From Aldrovandia affinis (taxonomy: Eukaryota > Chordata > Actinopteri > Notacanthiformes > Halosauridae), in assembly GCA_029706075.1 (NCBI GenBank), contig JAINUG010000114.1, positions 310,001 to 374,000 on the forward strand: DNA of 64,000 bases, given 5' to 3'. The notes below the pieces were generated by a model, which saw only the letters and a list, made by a program, of their open reading frames with translations, had not been told where the DNA came from and made no database searches. This document shows, piece after piece, positions 11,544-23,739 of the stretch. The translations under genes and the position numbers were made by a program. Every line of letters starts with the position of its first letter. The first letter of the stretch is position 1.

Positions 11544-12427
11544 CTGGAAAGAGCAACAGAGAAAGGGCGCTGAGCAGACAGAGCAAAGATTCTCTATTCA
11601 GAAGTAACAAGATCGCAGACTCTAGTAAACTCTTTAGCTGGACCTGGAAAGAATGCATGGTCACGGTAGTGATAAATAGTCTGTGGTTACAGAACGCCTT
11701 AGGTTGTGGTGCAGGTGCTGAATGGCTGGAAGAAGGTGGTTGCTAAGAGACACATGGAATTCAAGGATTACAGAAGAAGCCTGAATACCTAACCCACAGA
11801 TCTGAAGGGAACCAATCATTAACCTGAGGTGTCACATCCACAACACTGAGTGCACACTAACAAACTTGGCAGGGGTGGCACCATCAGATTCCATGAGGTG
11901 TCATATGACACATATACATTACACTTTGCATTTGCTTATCACCCTTCCCCAGGGTGAATTACACACTGCAGCTTACATTCAACACATTATTTGTTTAGAC
12001 AATTGGGCGTTTAATTCAGCTTCAATTTAATGAAGGTTCAGTCCAATACTAAATGGTAAATCAGGCCTGTGTCACCCAGGACTCAACCTGCAAACCTCCA
12101 GTCACAAGCCCAGTTCCAGAGCAAAGCCATCAACTGACTGTGCAGTCACGATTACAGGATATACATACAAGTGATTTCAGTATAAGAGCCTTTATTACTG
12201 CATAACAAGAAATGTTCATATATTGTTGACACAGTATCAGTGTCAACAGTGTTGACCTATTCGCTTAAAGTCAGGAACTAAAGAAAAAATGTTGGATGGT
12301 AAAATCCAACTCAAACCCTACTTAAGCATTTTAGTTCACACCTGCTCACAACAGCAGGTGTTATAGGAGGACTACTGAACCACCTGCTCTGTGGTTCCCT
12401 GGCATCTCATGTCCCTGTGCCACTCAC
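11544..12427. other. frmd4a intron with a SINE-like relic
   Basis: About 0.9 kb of intron. The only structure noticed is a tRNA-like/SINE-like piece near 11930-12140. Confidence 0.5.
11930..12140 (-). mobile_element. possible old tRNA-derived SINE relic
   Basis: On the minus strand near 12120-12070 the text resembles the head of the V-SINE-like copies (GAACTGGGCTTGTGACTGG, then GCAGGTTGAGTCC as a B-box-like block). The body is too diverged to assign to a family. Confidence 0.35.
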
Positions 12428-12566
12428 CTTACTCTGCTTTCTGTCCAGATAGAACTGGTGCTGGCTGATGGCCATAGCCCAGATCGACTTTATCAGGGCG
12501 GGGCAAGCATACCAGGTGTGCACCGCAATGCCACTGTGGCCAAATGTCCTTCGGGTAACCGACGCC
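12428..12566 (-). CDS. frmd4a: frmd4a exon, end of FERM F3 lobe
   Basis: The exon encodes ASVTRRTFGHSGIAVHTWYA, CPALIKSIWAMAISQHQFYL and DRKQSK, the last strands and C-terminal helix of the F3 lobe. The sequence appears unchanged from human FRMD4A. The acceptor is CTGCAG and the donor GTGAGT. It starts with one base finishing an Arg codon and ends in phase 0. Confidence 0.97.
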
Positions 12567-14358
12567 CTGCAGTTGGGGGGGAACACCAAAACCACTTTAT
12601 ATACACTGTTTACAGCCATGATGTTGTTCACAAGGGCCATTACACATAATTTATAACAACCAAAAATATAATATACTCCATTTAGAAATGCAACCCTCAA
12701 AATATCTGCTGATAGACTTTGTTTACAATGGTATTTACAAATCATTTATTGATCATTGTATATAATACATAATATATAAGACACCAAACACTGTATTCCA
12801 AACACCACAGGGTGCTGCCTAAGACACCCCAGTCTGAATTTCAAACCGATTTGCGTCTTGCGTAAAACAAAAACAAAACAAAAAAAGGAGCCATATGTTA
12901 AGTAGGGCAAACAGTGTGACAGTGAAAGTGACCGCCATTTTGCCCCAGGCTGTTATTAAACTGTCATAAATCTTTTTTAGGCTCGTTTAACAACCAGTCC
13001 TCAATCTGTGTCAAGGTATGCAGGGAATAAATGCAATCTTCCACCTCGCTTCACTTGGTTGATGCTGCTTAGTTAAAGTAACTGAAAGTGAGTCATCTCT
13101 TCTAAAAAGTGGGCAGCTTTAAAGCAGCAACACGCTTGCAAATATCTGCCACTTTCAATCTGAAAGGTGGCCCCTTTATAAACCTTTGGAGGGAACATTT
13201 AAACCTTCTATAGCCAGCTTACGATGTAAAACACCCAAATAAGCCGAGGTGCTTGATTGGACATACTAAACACTTACAAAACACCACTGCAAGGGCCATT
13301 TACTGGATGTTTTCGGATGGTAGTCTGGGTTTAACGTTCAAATGATTTGAATTTAGATAGAGATAAAACATTCTCCAATTCAATAAATATGTTAAATAAT
13401 AATACTTTTCTTATTCTTGCTTTTTTTCTGAGAACAACCCTAAGTGCCTTTTCAGGAAAAAAAAGAACCCACGTCAAACTGACATTAGAAACCCAGAGAA
13501 CTGCATCTGCCTTCGTTTCCAATGTACATTTTGTGACACAGAATCTTTCCAGGGATTCCGGGAGGATTGCTTGAAAGCGGCAGAAATGAGGTGTTGGCCA
13601 AGAGCCCGGGTGGGGAGCCAGCGTACTGTGGTAGTATAGCACATTCTGCAGACAGACAACTGTCGGGGTGGACTCTAGGCCTGTCCCACACACCAAGGAG
13701 AGGACACAAGAGCAAAAGAGGGGTATATAGGGGAACCCTGCATCATGTAATAGAAATACATTAAAACCTTACTCTCCATACAGCCTGGAAACAGCAGGGG
13801 AAATCATTTCTAAAATGACCCATACCATGTGCATGTCAAAATTTCCACTCAGATTTGTTCAGTCATTATATGCACTGCAGTGATTATATGTGTCTGCTCC
13901 TAAGCCTTAGAGAAAAGTCACCTGTTGCTTACAACATACTTTCAGAAGTCAACCTTAGTTCAATCAATCAATCAATCAGCAATCCATTAGCCAATAAATA
14001 AGCTAATCCATAAAACTGTATTTAGAGTAGTACCCTTCATAATAGAAACAGTTATATACTATTTATTCATTCATATACTATAATTTATATTATTTCATGT
14101 ATTAGTAATATATTAAAACTAATATATAATTTGTGTGTAATTCTAATCACTATTGAGAACAATGAGAAATAATACAAGTATGTTCAGGAATAGGGAAGAA
14201 TTCAAACCACCGACAATGTAATTTAATCAAGCATCTAAATAGATATAAAAGAACAGCAGCCAGTGCTTACAGGTCAGCAGAGAGATACCAGCTTACTAAA
14301 AACCTGCCCCAAGTCAAACAGGTTACCCCAACAGCTGCGAGGTGTAGTATATATTTAC
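12567..14358. other. frmd4a intron, unique sequence
   Basis: About 1.8 kb, AT-rich toward 14000-14200, with a short CAAT tetranucleotide run at 13962-13978. No gene or mobile element was recognised. Confidence 0.6.
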
Positions 14359-14435
14359 CTGCGAGGGTCATGGACTTCCACAGAAAACTTCTTCTCTCTG
14401 AAGTACAGGTTCTCCAGTTGCCTCCATTGGAACAC
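14359..14435 (-). CDS. frmd4a: frmd4a exon, FERM F3 lobe
   Basis: The exon encodes VFQWRQLENLYFREKKFSVE then VHDPR and two bases of an Arg codon. It continues the F3 lobe after the 24.9-kb intron. The acceptor is TTTAG and the donor GTAAAT. It starts in phase 0 and ends in phase 2. Confidence 0.97.
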
Positions 14436-17400
14436 CTAAAGTGCAGGAGAGATAGAAACAGACGTAACGCTTTCCATCCCCTGCCCCAGCGTGTTATGAG
14501 CAGAGAGAAGATACTGGCTGTAATCGCATCCAGATACGGCAGCGATGAAGGAATCTTCCCGGGCTGTCCGGCTGCACTCTCCGCACTCTTAAGGAAGGAG
14601 ACGACTTATTTTCAGAGTCACTCTCTCTTCTGAAGGGAAAAATATCCCCCAAATTCTCCTTTAAAACAGGAAGAGTCTTCCACCAGCAGTCCCTCTCTGT
14701 GTGTTAAATCCCTCCAAAGAGGAAGAGTGAGCTCTGAGGCAGTGTGTGGCTGTAGTACGAAGCGGTTTCCTATGGAGCAGGAGGCATTCTGTTCTAAAAA
14801 CTCCCCTCAACCCAAATCTCCCCCGCCCCTCCCACAACCCGTCCCACCTCCCCGTGGGACCGCACTTCCTGCTCACAAATCAGCAGCGGCCCGGGCCTCG
14901 ACTCCGGTGGGGGGTATGTGGAGAGAGAGTGTTTCATACATGTTGGGCGCCCCACCAAAACAACGCCATTGTTGGGAACGTTTTTGTGCTGTTTAGTTTG
15001 ACCCGTTCCCTACCATCCCCCCACAATTGTTTTGTGCTGTTGAGTAAAAACTTCAGCGGAAAATGTGCTGTTAAACAGGGCTGTATAGAGGCTGCAGGCA
15101 GCAGCCTTTTCTGACTGCAATCAGAGACAGATTCAAATGTTCCGATACAGATTCTATGGTAAGACCCTGTTCCCTTTGGGAAGCGAGGATCTGAGAGTAG
15201 AGAAGAGCTTGCACACTCACTCACACTCACTTAAAATAATCTCTCTCTGTAGGACACACTGTGAACAAAGGTCATTACAGCTAATTATCATTTCTGTATT
15301 AAAAGGCTATACTGCATAATAATAGTATATAACAAGCTTCCATGGCTTGTAGTTAACCCTGTGTGCAATTCATCAAATGAGGCTTTACCTGTGGAGTTAA
15401 GAGGAAGGGGGCATTATAAAAGCAAAGAATGTGAACACTCTAGGAAACAATAAACATGGAAAGGCAAACAGGACAAACACAATCAAAGCACTGTGTGCTC
15501 AGTCCAACTCTAATGACCGGCTATCCATTTGAACTTGCCATTCATTACAGACAAAAAGCTGCACATATAGATCGGCGCAGCTGAACATTTAAACTTCAGT
15601 GAACCATGAAGTGGATTTGTGTGGCTAAATGTGACATGGAACTAATGAGTTCAGCCACTGCAAGGGCAGGTTCAGCTACGAGGCCCATGCCAGTGCGATG
15701 CTATGCAAAACATCAGCACACACCCGATAGCGCCGCTCGCCCTCCAGTCGACCCGCCTCACATGCAGACGGGCGAGTTGCTCCGAGGCAAATTATCACGG
15801 ACACACCATATATAATCATACAGCTCCAGCACTGACATGTGGCATGTGACCTGTGGTAAGGCAGATTTAATGGTAGTGCAGAAGACTCATAGCACTCGGT
15901 TACTATGTGGATGGAGATGCTGACCGCTTGTTACCTCTCTGCCTTTGATATGGAGCAGGGTCGAGCATGGGGGGGAAGGGGGAGCTCTGAGTGGGGGTTT
16001 AATGCATGGCTGTAACTAATGGTCACATTGAGTTACACTTCAGACTGTATTTCTCCCACACCTCTGGAATGCGCCTGTTTTTTCTGGCATTGTCCAATGT
16101 TGGTTCCTGGGGGGGAAGGGGGGTGTGATATGACACACCATGGAACAGCCATGTTCTAGTTCTGCACTAATGACCAATTCAGAACTAACACTATAAAAAA
16201 ACATGCTATTCCTGAGGACAGTGGTTAAAAACTGTATACACATATGAGGACTTGTTTTTGCAGATGCATTTTGCTGCATGCATTTCAGGGTCTTGGTACT
16301 GTAGACACCAACTCTGTGGTCACAAATACTTGTACAAATAAATGTACTTTAGGGTATTCTCATCTAAAAACATAAAAAAGGCAGTGTGTGTGGGCATTAT
16401 TTTCAGTGGCTTTGTAGAGACTACACGCACATCGTCAAGTATTATCAAAGAAAACATGCTGTGCTACAAATCAATCAATTACAAAATAAATGCAAATGCA
16501 ATTTCGTTTTTACAGACTTTGTTCTCAGCTCCCTTTGTTTTCAAGTCTCCTGACACAAAAATGGACTCATACCATGTAAAGACCAATTTCATGCTAACCG
16601 AATCCCAGCACAAACAGTGCAGGAACCAATCAAATAGCTTGGAAATTCTCTAGCGTAATCCGACGGTGCACGTGGGCTCGAAGATTGTCAGATCCAATTC
16701 AAAGTAATCCTAGCTTCAGATCCAGCTCCCATATGGCTGATCCATATGCCTTTTTATTATGATTACGCCATATGGAAGGAAAGCCACGTTCATGGGAATT
16801 CCTTTTCCCTCCTTCCCCTGGTCAGTTTTATGCAGTGGGAACTCCGAAATATGTACTTTATAAGAATGAAGTCACATATATAGAGAGATATGAAAGGCAT
16901 ATTGTTCATACCATATTGTGTTTTTGATTTACAAAGATTGTAGACTGGGATGACTCAAGAGCCTCTGACAATCTTCCATCTTATTTTTGACTTGTTTCTA
17001 TGGTTTGGTTCCAAGCTTCTTTCAACAGCCTATCATCATTACTGAGACTTATTCAATTCACATTAGAAGGCATACTTAAAACTCCAGAGTGCTCCAAAAC
17101 AAAGCTTCTCCATGTATACAATATTTACACCCAGTACCTAGAATTGAGACCTTGCAAAAATGTGATCTAATACTTTCAGAACAGCAGCATGTATGACTTG
17201 CAGTGGGCTGAGTAAGATTTAACAATTTTTTTGGATGACAACAAATCAGAAATCCATCATTTGTAAGAATGGCACAAACAAAAGCTAAGTAAACTACCAC
17301 TGTGTAAAGTGTATATTTAATAATCTGAAACTGGAACCTATAAGGATCATGAAGCTTTTTTAAATATTTCCATGGGAGCCATTCAAAACCTTGTGTTTAA

Positions 17401-17450
17401 ATAGACCTTTTTCGTGTGGCATTAAAGGTTTATCAAAAATGGACTCCTGA
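14436..17450. other. frmd4a large intron, 3' part, unique sequence
   Basis: Non-repetitive intron, including a GC-richer patch at about 14700-14950 just upstream (in the gene) of the exon at 14359. No promoter hallmark or first-exon coding sequence was found to support an internal promoter there. Confidence 0.5.
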
Positions 17451-17659
17451 CTTCCGGTTAACATGGCAACTTAAAAAGACTAGACTAATACATATTGATA
17501 AAATGAAATATAAAATATAGTATATGAATGAATAAATAGTATATAACCATTTCTATTATGTTCCAAAGCCTCTCCACAAACGGTCATACATTTCTAGCCT
17601 TCAAACCTTTATTTTCTCAAAAACGTACACACATCACATTATTTTCAACACTGGTCGCA

Positions 17660-18470
17660 CTTTAGTTTGCTGTAAAATGTCGTTTAACAAGTGTGATAGT
17701 TGTGCCACGACCTAAAAGCAACAGAGCCCACCAAAAGCTAAACACAACTGACTCAACGGCATGCTCCGTCACTAATATGTTGCCCACTATCAGCTCAGAT
17801 GTGGCTAAAATGCGCACTGAATTCTAGGAAGAACTTCGCTCAGCAGTTCTCTTCGCAAAGAAACCCTGGATGAGCTGAAATCAACTCTGGGCACACTACA
17901 AACAATGGTCTCCATGCATAGTGAAAAGAAGAAAAACATGGAGACCTCTCACCGACACCTCTGATAGGGTCGCCATTCTGGAGGCCCACTGTGACAAGCT
18001 TGATGCCGAAAATGATAAACTCAGGCTGGGTTTGGATGAGCAGGAGAACCGGCGTGCAGAAAGACCCTCCGGATGGTAGGCATAACTCAGGGAGTGGAAG
18101 GTCGCAACCCCACCGAGTTTATGGCCTCATTTCTGGTGGAAGTATTCAGCACAGACACTCTGGTACACCTGCACTCCTTTCAAACCAATCACGCGAACAG
18201 GGGCCGCTTCACTAGAAGAATGCACGGATCCAGATTTTCCTGGATTATTCAGCAGAGTTATCAAAACGGAGGGCTGCATTCAAAGAGGTGAAGTCACACG
18301 TGCATACGGCAGGGATTAAATTCCATCTGAAGCACCCAGCCAGATTGAAGCTGAGCTTCCACGGAACAGACTACACTTTTGAGGATCACCGGGCAGCGCT
18401 CACCTTCTACCAGGATAAGATTCACCCAACTGTGGAACCAGAGCCCTCCTAAACGCACACTACTGGGCTG
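17660..18470 (+). mobile_element. Tx1/L1-like LINE, ORF1 fragment
   Basis: Plus-strand frames contain ORF1-type text of L1-group LINEs: LDEQENRRAE, QGVEGRNPTEFMASFLVEVF and, near the end, KLSFHGTDYTFEDHRAALTF then YQDKIHPTVEPEP. Such proteins have a coiled coil, an RRM-like domain and a C-terminal domain. The copy is old, with several stops and frameshifts. ORF2 parts of what is probably the same LINE appear at 23740, 25276 and 26848. Confidence 0.75.
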
Positions 18471-18539
18471 GCGCTGTGACCACCTCTGATGAGGCTGACC
18501 GGCTGGAGTTGCCTGACTGAAATTCTATAATGTAGCCAA

Positions 18540-20340
18540 CTGTGAGTAATCTCAGCCCTTAGTTTTTTTAAATGTAATTATTCATCAAGAAGAAAGGACA
18601 TAATACTTATCATAGTTATAGTATATGGGGCATTCTACCGAATTAGTTCAAAGTGCGGTCCCACAACAAGAAAAACTATTTAACAAAACAATTAAGTATT
18701 CAGACATAGATATTTACTAAAAATATGTTATGATCTATTTAAACCCAAGGCATTAAATGAGATAGTGATAGGCTAAATAAAAAATAAAAAAAATCATTTA
18801 TAGGGTACTTTCTATTGGGAAGTAGCTGTCCCAAACCCTGACCCCTAAATTTAAATGTATGTAAATAACACTTAAAACATTTTTTAGATTTTGTTCAATG
18901 GTGTAATTTCAAAGATCTTTATGATTAAGTTTAAACAGAAGTTGAAAGATTTAGATTTATTGTGGGTTTAATTTTTAAATTAAAAAACTATACAAAAAAA
19001 ATATTGTCCCCCGTTTTCATGTCACTACTGAAACCCCATAGCTTTAGTCCATTGGCTGAGCCTGGTTTTTAGCCACACCCCTGCATTTTTTACCAGGCAG
19101 TGACACTACCTCCCTGTCCCTCATGGCTGCATGGTAAGTAGCTAAATCCCATACTTTTGAAATAAATGTGTTCCAAAGTCTGAAAATCGGTGTGTAACTT
19201 TAAGAATCGTCACCACCGAACACATATTCTCTTCAATTAAGTAAACCTTTGGGGGTTTTAGGCAAAATATTATGTTTTTATGTGTGTACACCTCTTCAAA
19301 GACGTGTATGCTAGCCATGTGCTTGCTAGCATTCTTTAGTTATGCTCAAAGTTAGCTAGAATTGTCACTACCGAAACCGTCACTATCAAAACCTATGGTA
19401 GAGTTTCGGTAGTGACAAAATGTAATGGTAAGTAGTTTAAATCCCATAATTTTGAAATAGATGTGTTCCAAAGTCTGAAAATCTGTGTGTAACTTTAAGA
19501 ATGGAACACATATTCTCTTCAATAAAGTAAACTTTTTGGGGTTTTATGCAAAATATGATGTTTTCAAAGCTGTTTGCTAGCCATGTGCTTGCTAGCATTC
19601 TTTAGTTATGCTAGCAAAATGGAATGTTCAATCATCTATTTTCAGTATTTCCCTCACCATTGCCTTGGAGGGACCTCCCGTCCATCCTGAAAGACCCCAA
19701 AAGCAAAAAATAGCGGACTTTTAGATCGCTAACATTTTTAGCATAAGTTAATTGAGTTTAACATAGCGAAAATTAGCATCGCGGCTAGCGGAATCTATTT
19801 GTTACAGACCTTTCGAGGATACATTAGTTAGCGTTCAGAAGCCTGACAGCAACAGCATAATATCAATGTAATTTGTCAATGTTTTCTTCTTCTTCTCTTT
19901 TACTGAACCCACTTGGGTAATTATTTTCCATTGATAAGTCATGTTTGTACTTTAAATGGTTATGGATGAACAATTGTTATGTCTTCAAAAATTTTTTTAT
20001 TTTATTGACCACAAAACATTTGTGTTTGTAATATTCCCAACATAAGGCATGTTATGAGTTAAGATTAAGCAATAAGGTTGAGGGAATATGATACAACCTT
20101 GCAAACAAAATACTGTGGTCACTACCGAAACAGTGCAGTCACTACCGAAACACTGGGTGTTTTGTAAAAAATAAAGTATATTGAGTTATAAACTAAAATG
20201 TTATGATACTGATCGGTTAAATGTATGTTCAATTTCATCAATCATTAACTCTGAAATCAATATGATCAGTGTTATGCATTTTACAGAGAAAGATTGCATT
20301 TAGATTTTGATGAATTGTATAAATTGAACTTTGAAATTTG
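18540..20340. repeat. unclassified repeat with CACTACCGAAAC motifs
   Basis: This AT-rich block lies between parts of the Tx1-like LINE. The 13-mer TCACTACCGAAAC is exact at 19365-19377, 20119-20131 and 20139-20151, exact in reverse at 19403-19415, and altered by one base at 19022-19034; weaker versions occur at 19208 and 19379. The inverted pair at 19362-19377 and 19403-19418 could form a 16-bp stem with a 25-base loop. Multiple CACTA-starting subterminal repeats would fit a CACTA/EnSpm-type element, but no transposase and no clear ends were found. Confidence 0.5.
19130..19625. repeat. diverged tandem duplication, period about 290
   Basis: The block starting TGGTAAGTAG near 19132 is repeated near 19425, with shared words GTGTTCCAAAGTCTGAAAAT, AACACATATTCTCTTCAAT and TGCTAGCCATGTGCTTGCTA. 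The two copies differ by substitutions and small indels, so the duplication is older than the one at 23 kb. Confidence 0.85.
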
Positions 20341-20379
20341 AAGTTTTTTTTCCGTCTCCTGAAATTCTGCGCCCCTCAG

Positions 20380-21108
20380 AATTTTGCGCCCGGTGCAACC
20401 GCACCTTGTCTTCAGTTCATCACGCAGGATTTTTGTACGCCATCGAGTAGGCGAAAGGATGTTTCCTCAGTGTGTGACACCAACTCAAACATGGAGGAGG
20501 AAGTGTGAGGGTCTGCAGCTCTTTTGCTGGATCCAGAGTCAGCAACTTGCACAGAGTGACTGACACCCTAAAACAAAAGGGCTACCACAGCATTTTGCAG
20601 CAGCATGCAATAGCCTCTGGTCTACGCCTAGTTGGTCAGGGGTTCATCCTACGGCAAGATAATGACCCAAAACATACCTCCAGGCTATGTCAGAACTACC
20701 TTAGAAGAAAAGAACAAGACGGTAGACTTCAAATCATGGAATAGCCAGCACAGTCTCCAGTCTTAAACCCCATCAAGCTGGTTTGGGATAAACTGGACAG
20801 AAGGGTGAAAGCAAAGCAACCTACAAGTGCAACACATTTGTGGGAAATTCTGCAACAGTGTTGGGAAGAACTTTCTGAACAATATTTTATTTCCATTGTA
20901 GAAAGAATGCCACGAGTGTGTTCGGCTGTTATCTGCAAAAGCTGGCTACTTTGATGAGTCAAACATTTAGATTACATTTTGTTAAACAAATGATTCCATG
21001 ATTTATTTTGTTCTATGCTTTAATTACATTGAGTACATTGAAACATTAAACTGGGTAAATTTCAATAAAAACTGGAAAACCGTTCCAAAACCTTTGACCG
21101 GTAGTGTA
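20380..21108 (+). mobile_element. Tc1/mariner relic, DD38E-type spacing, 5' truncated
   Basis: The 3' half of a Tc1 transposase gene is readable: AGSRVSNLHRVTDTLKQKGY, GLVGQGFILRQDNDPKHTS and LNPIKLVWDKLDRRVKAKQP. Counting codons from the second catalytic Asp (QDN) to the position of the catalytic Glu gives 38 between them, as in the DD38E (Intruder) family. The Glu codon reads AAG (Lys) and an in-frame TAG replaces the Trp of the EWPAQS motif, so the copy is dead. The 3' terminal repeat ends in GACCGGTAGTG at 21108, next to a TA. No matching 5' terminus was found. Confidence 0.9.
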
Positions 21109-22594
21109 TATATTTTTATATATATATATATATAGAATTTACATTTTCATATGGAATAGGCTTAAATATTTTGATCTGATCTGAAAGTGCAAGTTGGTCA
21201 CATTCTTAACTTGACATTTATTCTAAACTACATGGAACCTTTGTTGCCGACGCATTGGTCCGACATCACCTACCATCATACTCTGTGTTTTGGTTGCCTT
21301 TGCTAAAGGGGCTATTTGGATTTGTTGAGGATTGGCACAATTTGGCAGACCACAGACTTGGGAGCTTTTCATATACCTGGTCTGTTGCTCACTACCGCAG
21401 TCTGGCTTTTTCAGTGTATTTCATATTTTCTTAAGAGATTACTTTATATTGGCTGGATTTAGTTATATGATGGACAGAGGCTCTGCGTGTAGCGTGCACT
21501 GCAACCACTGGCCAGAGCCTCAGCGAGTGGGCAGACCAACACAGTCTAATTCTCAGTGTGGCAGAAATATTCTCACTTTACCTCTGTGTTAGGTTCTGTT
21601 GCCCCCCTGTAATGACATGCTGGGAATTAGGAGGACTGTATTATTTCATGAGTGGAGTTGAAGAAATGTGTTCTGTTTTACTGGCTCCGAAGATGGTTTT
21701 GTATCAAAGCGTCACATTTTCTGTTATGTGTACTTGTATTTGTATGAATGTATATATGTATTTTTTTATTATTATTATCAATATTATTATTTTCTGTTTG
21801 TTTGTTTGTTATCCATCTTCAATCTTACAGTGGACAGCTACCCGTTTTGCTCCATCGCTGAGTCATCTATTTCTTTAGTTTAATTCACAAAAGCTACCAA
21901 ATTACTGTATTTTGAGTACATTTGTAACTGTGTACAGACAGATGTTCATGATTAAGTTTGAGGCATTAAATACCTCTTTCACTGTCATACTAAAATGTTG
22001 GCCTTAGTTTGTAATGCATATTCTTGTTTAGACAAGTGAAGTGACATCTAGATAATTATTATTATTATTATTATTAATTATTTTATTTTTTTCTTGTGGT
22101 AATGTACGTGTTAGTAACGTGACAGAAAGCAGAGCAGAATCTGTTTTTGGGTCGTGCCGTTGGGTTTGGGGATTCGGCTACAGGGTTTGCTTTGTCTTTT
22201 GTTTTAGCGTTTTTGTTAGTTCAGGGTTGAACAGAGTATTTCAAATACTCAATTTGTATATGTGGTACTGTAGTGTTAGATATGTAATTACATCCTAGTA
22301 CCCAACCAGCATGAATACAACATTTAAAGCCGTGACCTGTGATATATAATAGGTAGTGGGAATGTGGTTAAGAGGAAAAAGGTTCTAACATTCTTAAAGA
22401 GAGAAAGACGCATTACAGGAGACACACTAAGCTCAGAAGAGATTGGGTGGGCCAGGTTCTCCTCTTCCAACTCAAGCAAATGAGGCACAGCCATTCTCAT
22501 AAATAAAAATGTTCCTTTCACATTTGAATCCCAAGAGAATGGCCCAGGTTCATCCTGATCACAGGCAGCATTCTTGGTGTTGGCAGCATTAGTG
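21109..22594. other. frmd4a large intron, unassigned sequence
   Basis: About 1.5 kb without a recognised gene. It includes a short AT run at 21117-21134 and ATT runs near 21767 and 22057-22075. The piece at 22380-22595 has a 120-residue open minus-strand frame that I could not assign. Confidence 0.5.
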
Positions 22595-22595
22595 T

Positions 22596-22990
22596 CCTTA
22601 ACCCCCTGAGGTCGACGGGAGCGCCGACGCTCCCAGCAGCAATAAAAGTATATTACTATTTCTCCCAATTTTATCAGCAATGACACAAAAGTACTTTATT
22701 TTGGCAAATCAAATGGTTTTTTTTTAAATATTTCTAAACCTTGCCTTTTACCCTCTTTTTACCTGGAATATTTTATTGACATGGTAACAGGTGCTACGGG
22801 AGGTGACACAAACCTTAGAATCGCGACATTTCCCGACAATTTGAAGCACTGGCAAATTCAAATGGAAAGATTTTTGCGCTGCAGTTTTAAATGAGGTTAA
22901 TTAGAGGATTCCAAAAGTAAAGCATTTTCAATTTGATCCAGAGGATCTAACTGGCGAAGAGTAAGTAACTATATTTGATTTGCCATGTTA
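22596..22990. mobile_element. possible piggyBac-like element end
   Basis: The text TTAACCCCCTGAGGTCGACG begins at about 22598 with a TTAA followed by CCC, as at piggyBac termini, and continues with the GC-rich palindrome-like GGGAGCGCCGACGCTCCC. The opposite end was not found, so the call is weak. Confidence 0.3.
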
Positions 22991-23014
22991 TCAAATATGA
23001 CTTGCGACTCGCGA

Positions 23015-23450
23015 CTTGTGACTACATATTCCGCTTGTTGCAACGTAACAAATTGCAATAGGCACACAAGATCTATGTAAGAATACTTTTCAAACAGCCT
23101 AAAATGTTATACAAAATCGTATGTAGCATCTTGTCTGTGTTTACGCTTGCGATCTGCCAGCAACAGTCTATGCTGATATTTATTTTATTTAGCTTGTTTT
23201 CAAATACTCGTGAAAATATATGAACTCCGCGTCTTGTGACTACATATTCCGCTTGTTGCAACGTAACAAATTGCAATAGGCACACAAGATCTATGTAAGA
23301 ATACTTTTCAAACAGCCTAAAATGTTATACAAAATCGTATGTAGCATCTTGTCTGTGTTTACGCTTGCGATCTGCCAGCAACAGTCTATGCTGATATTTA
23401 TTTTATTTCGCTTGTTTTCAAATACTCGTGAAAATATATGAATTCCGCGT
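23015..23450. repeat. 218-bp tandem duplication, two near-identical copies
   Basis: A unit starting CTTGTGACTACATATTCCGC at 23015 recurs at 23233 (offset 218). By eye I see only about two differences between the copies (for example AGCTTG versus CGCTTG). The second copy ends where the CR1-like insertion begins. Confidence 0.95.
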
Positions 23451-23451
23451 C

Positions 23452-23722
23452 TTAAGAACATAAGAACATAAGAATACATAATGATGAGAACGGGCCGTTC
23501 CGCCCATCTTGGCTCATCATGTCCTAATCTAAAGAACATCTAGTACTACATCTAGCCTGGCCTTGAATAGCCCGAGCGTTTCTGCCTCTACTACCTGACC
23601 TGGCAAGCTGTTCCAGGCATTGACAACTCTCTGTGTAAAGAAAAACTCATTTCCACCTGTGGCCTCTTGTTCTGCTGACCCCACTTATCTTAAAAAATCT
23701 TTGGTATTTTACTTTGTTAAAG
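23452..23722 (-). mobile_element. CR1-like LINE 3' fragment
   Basis: The interval starts with AAGAACATAAGAACATAAG and follows the same 3' UTR/ORF end as the copy at 31276, but with an internal deletion of about 40 bases and truncation near 23722. It was inserted at the end of the 218-bp duplication. Confidence 0.92.
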
Positions 23723-23739
23723 TGTGTAAGTTTAAAAGT

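Noticed and set aside
14661-15114. Possible internal promoter or alternative first exon upstream of exon 14359
   Set aside because: The region is moderately GC-rich, but no TATA box, CpG cluster or conserved start exon could be seen.
22324-22686. A 120-residue minus-strand open frame (FLFMRMAVPHLLELEEENLA)
   Set aside because: No domain or family was recognised, and it runs into the TTAA-CCC repeat end; treated as unassigned, not as a gene.
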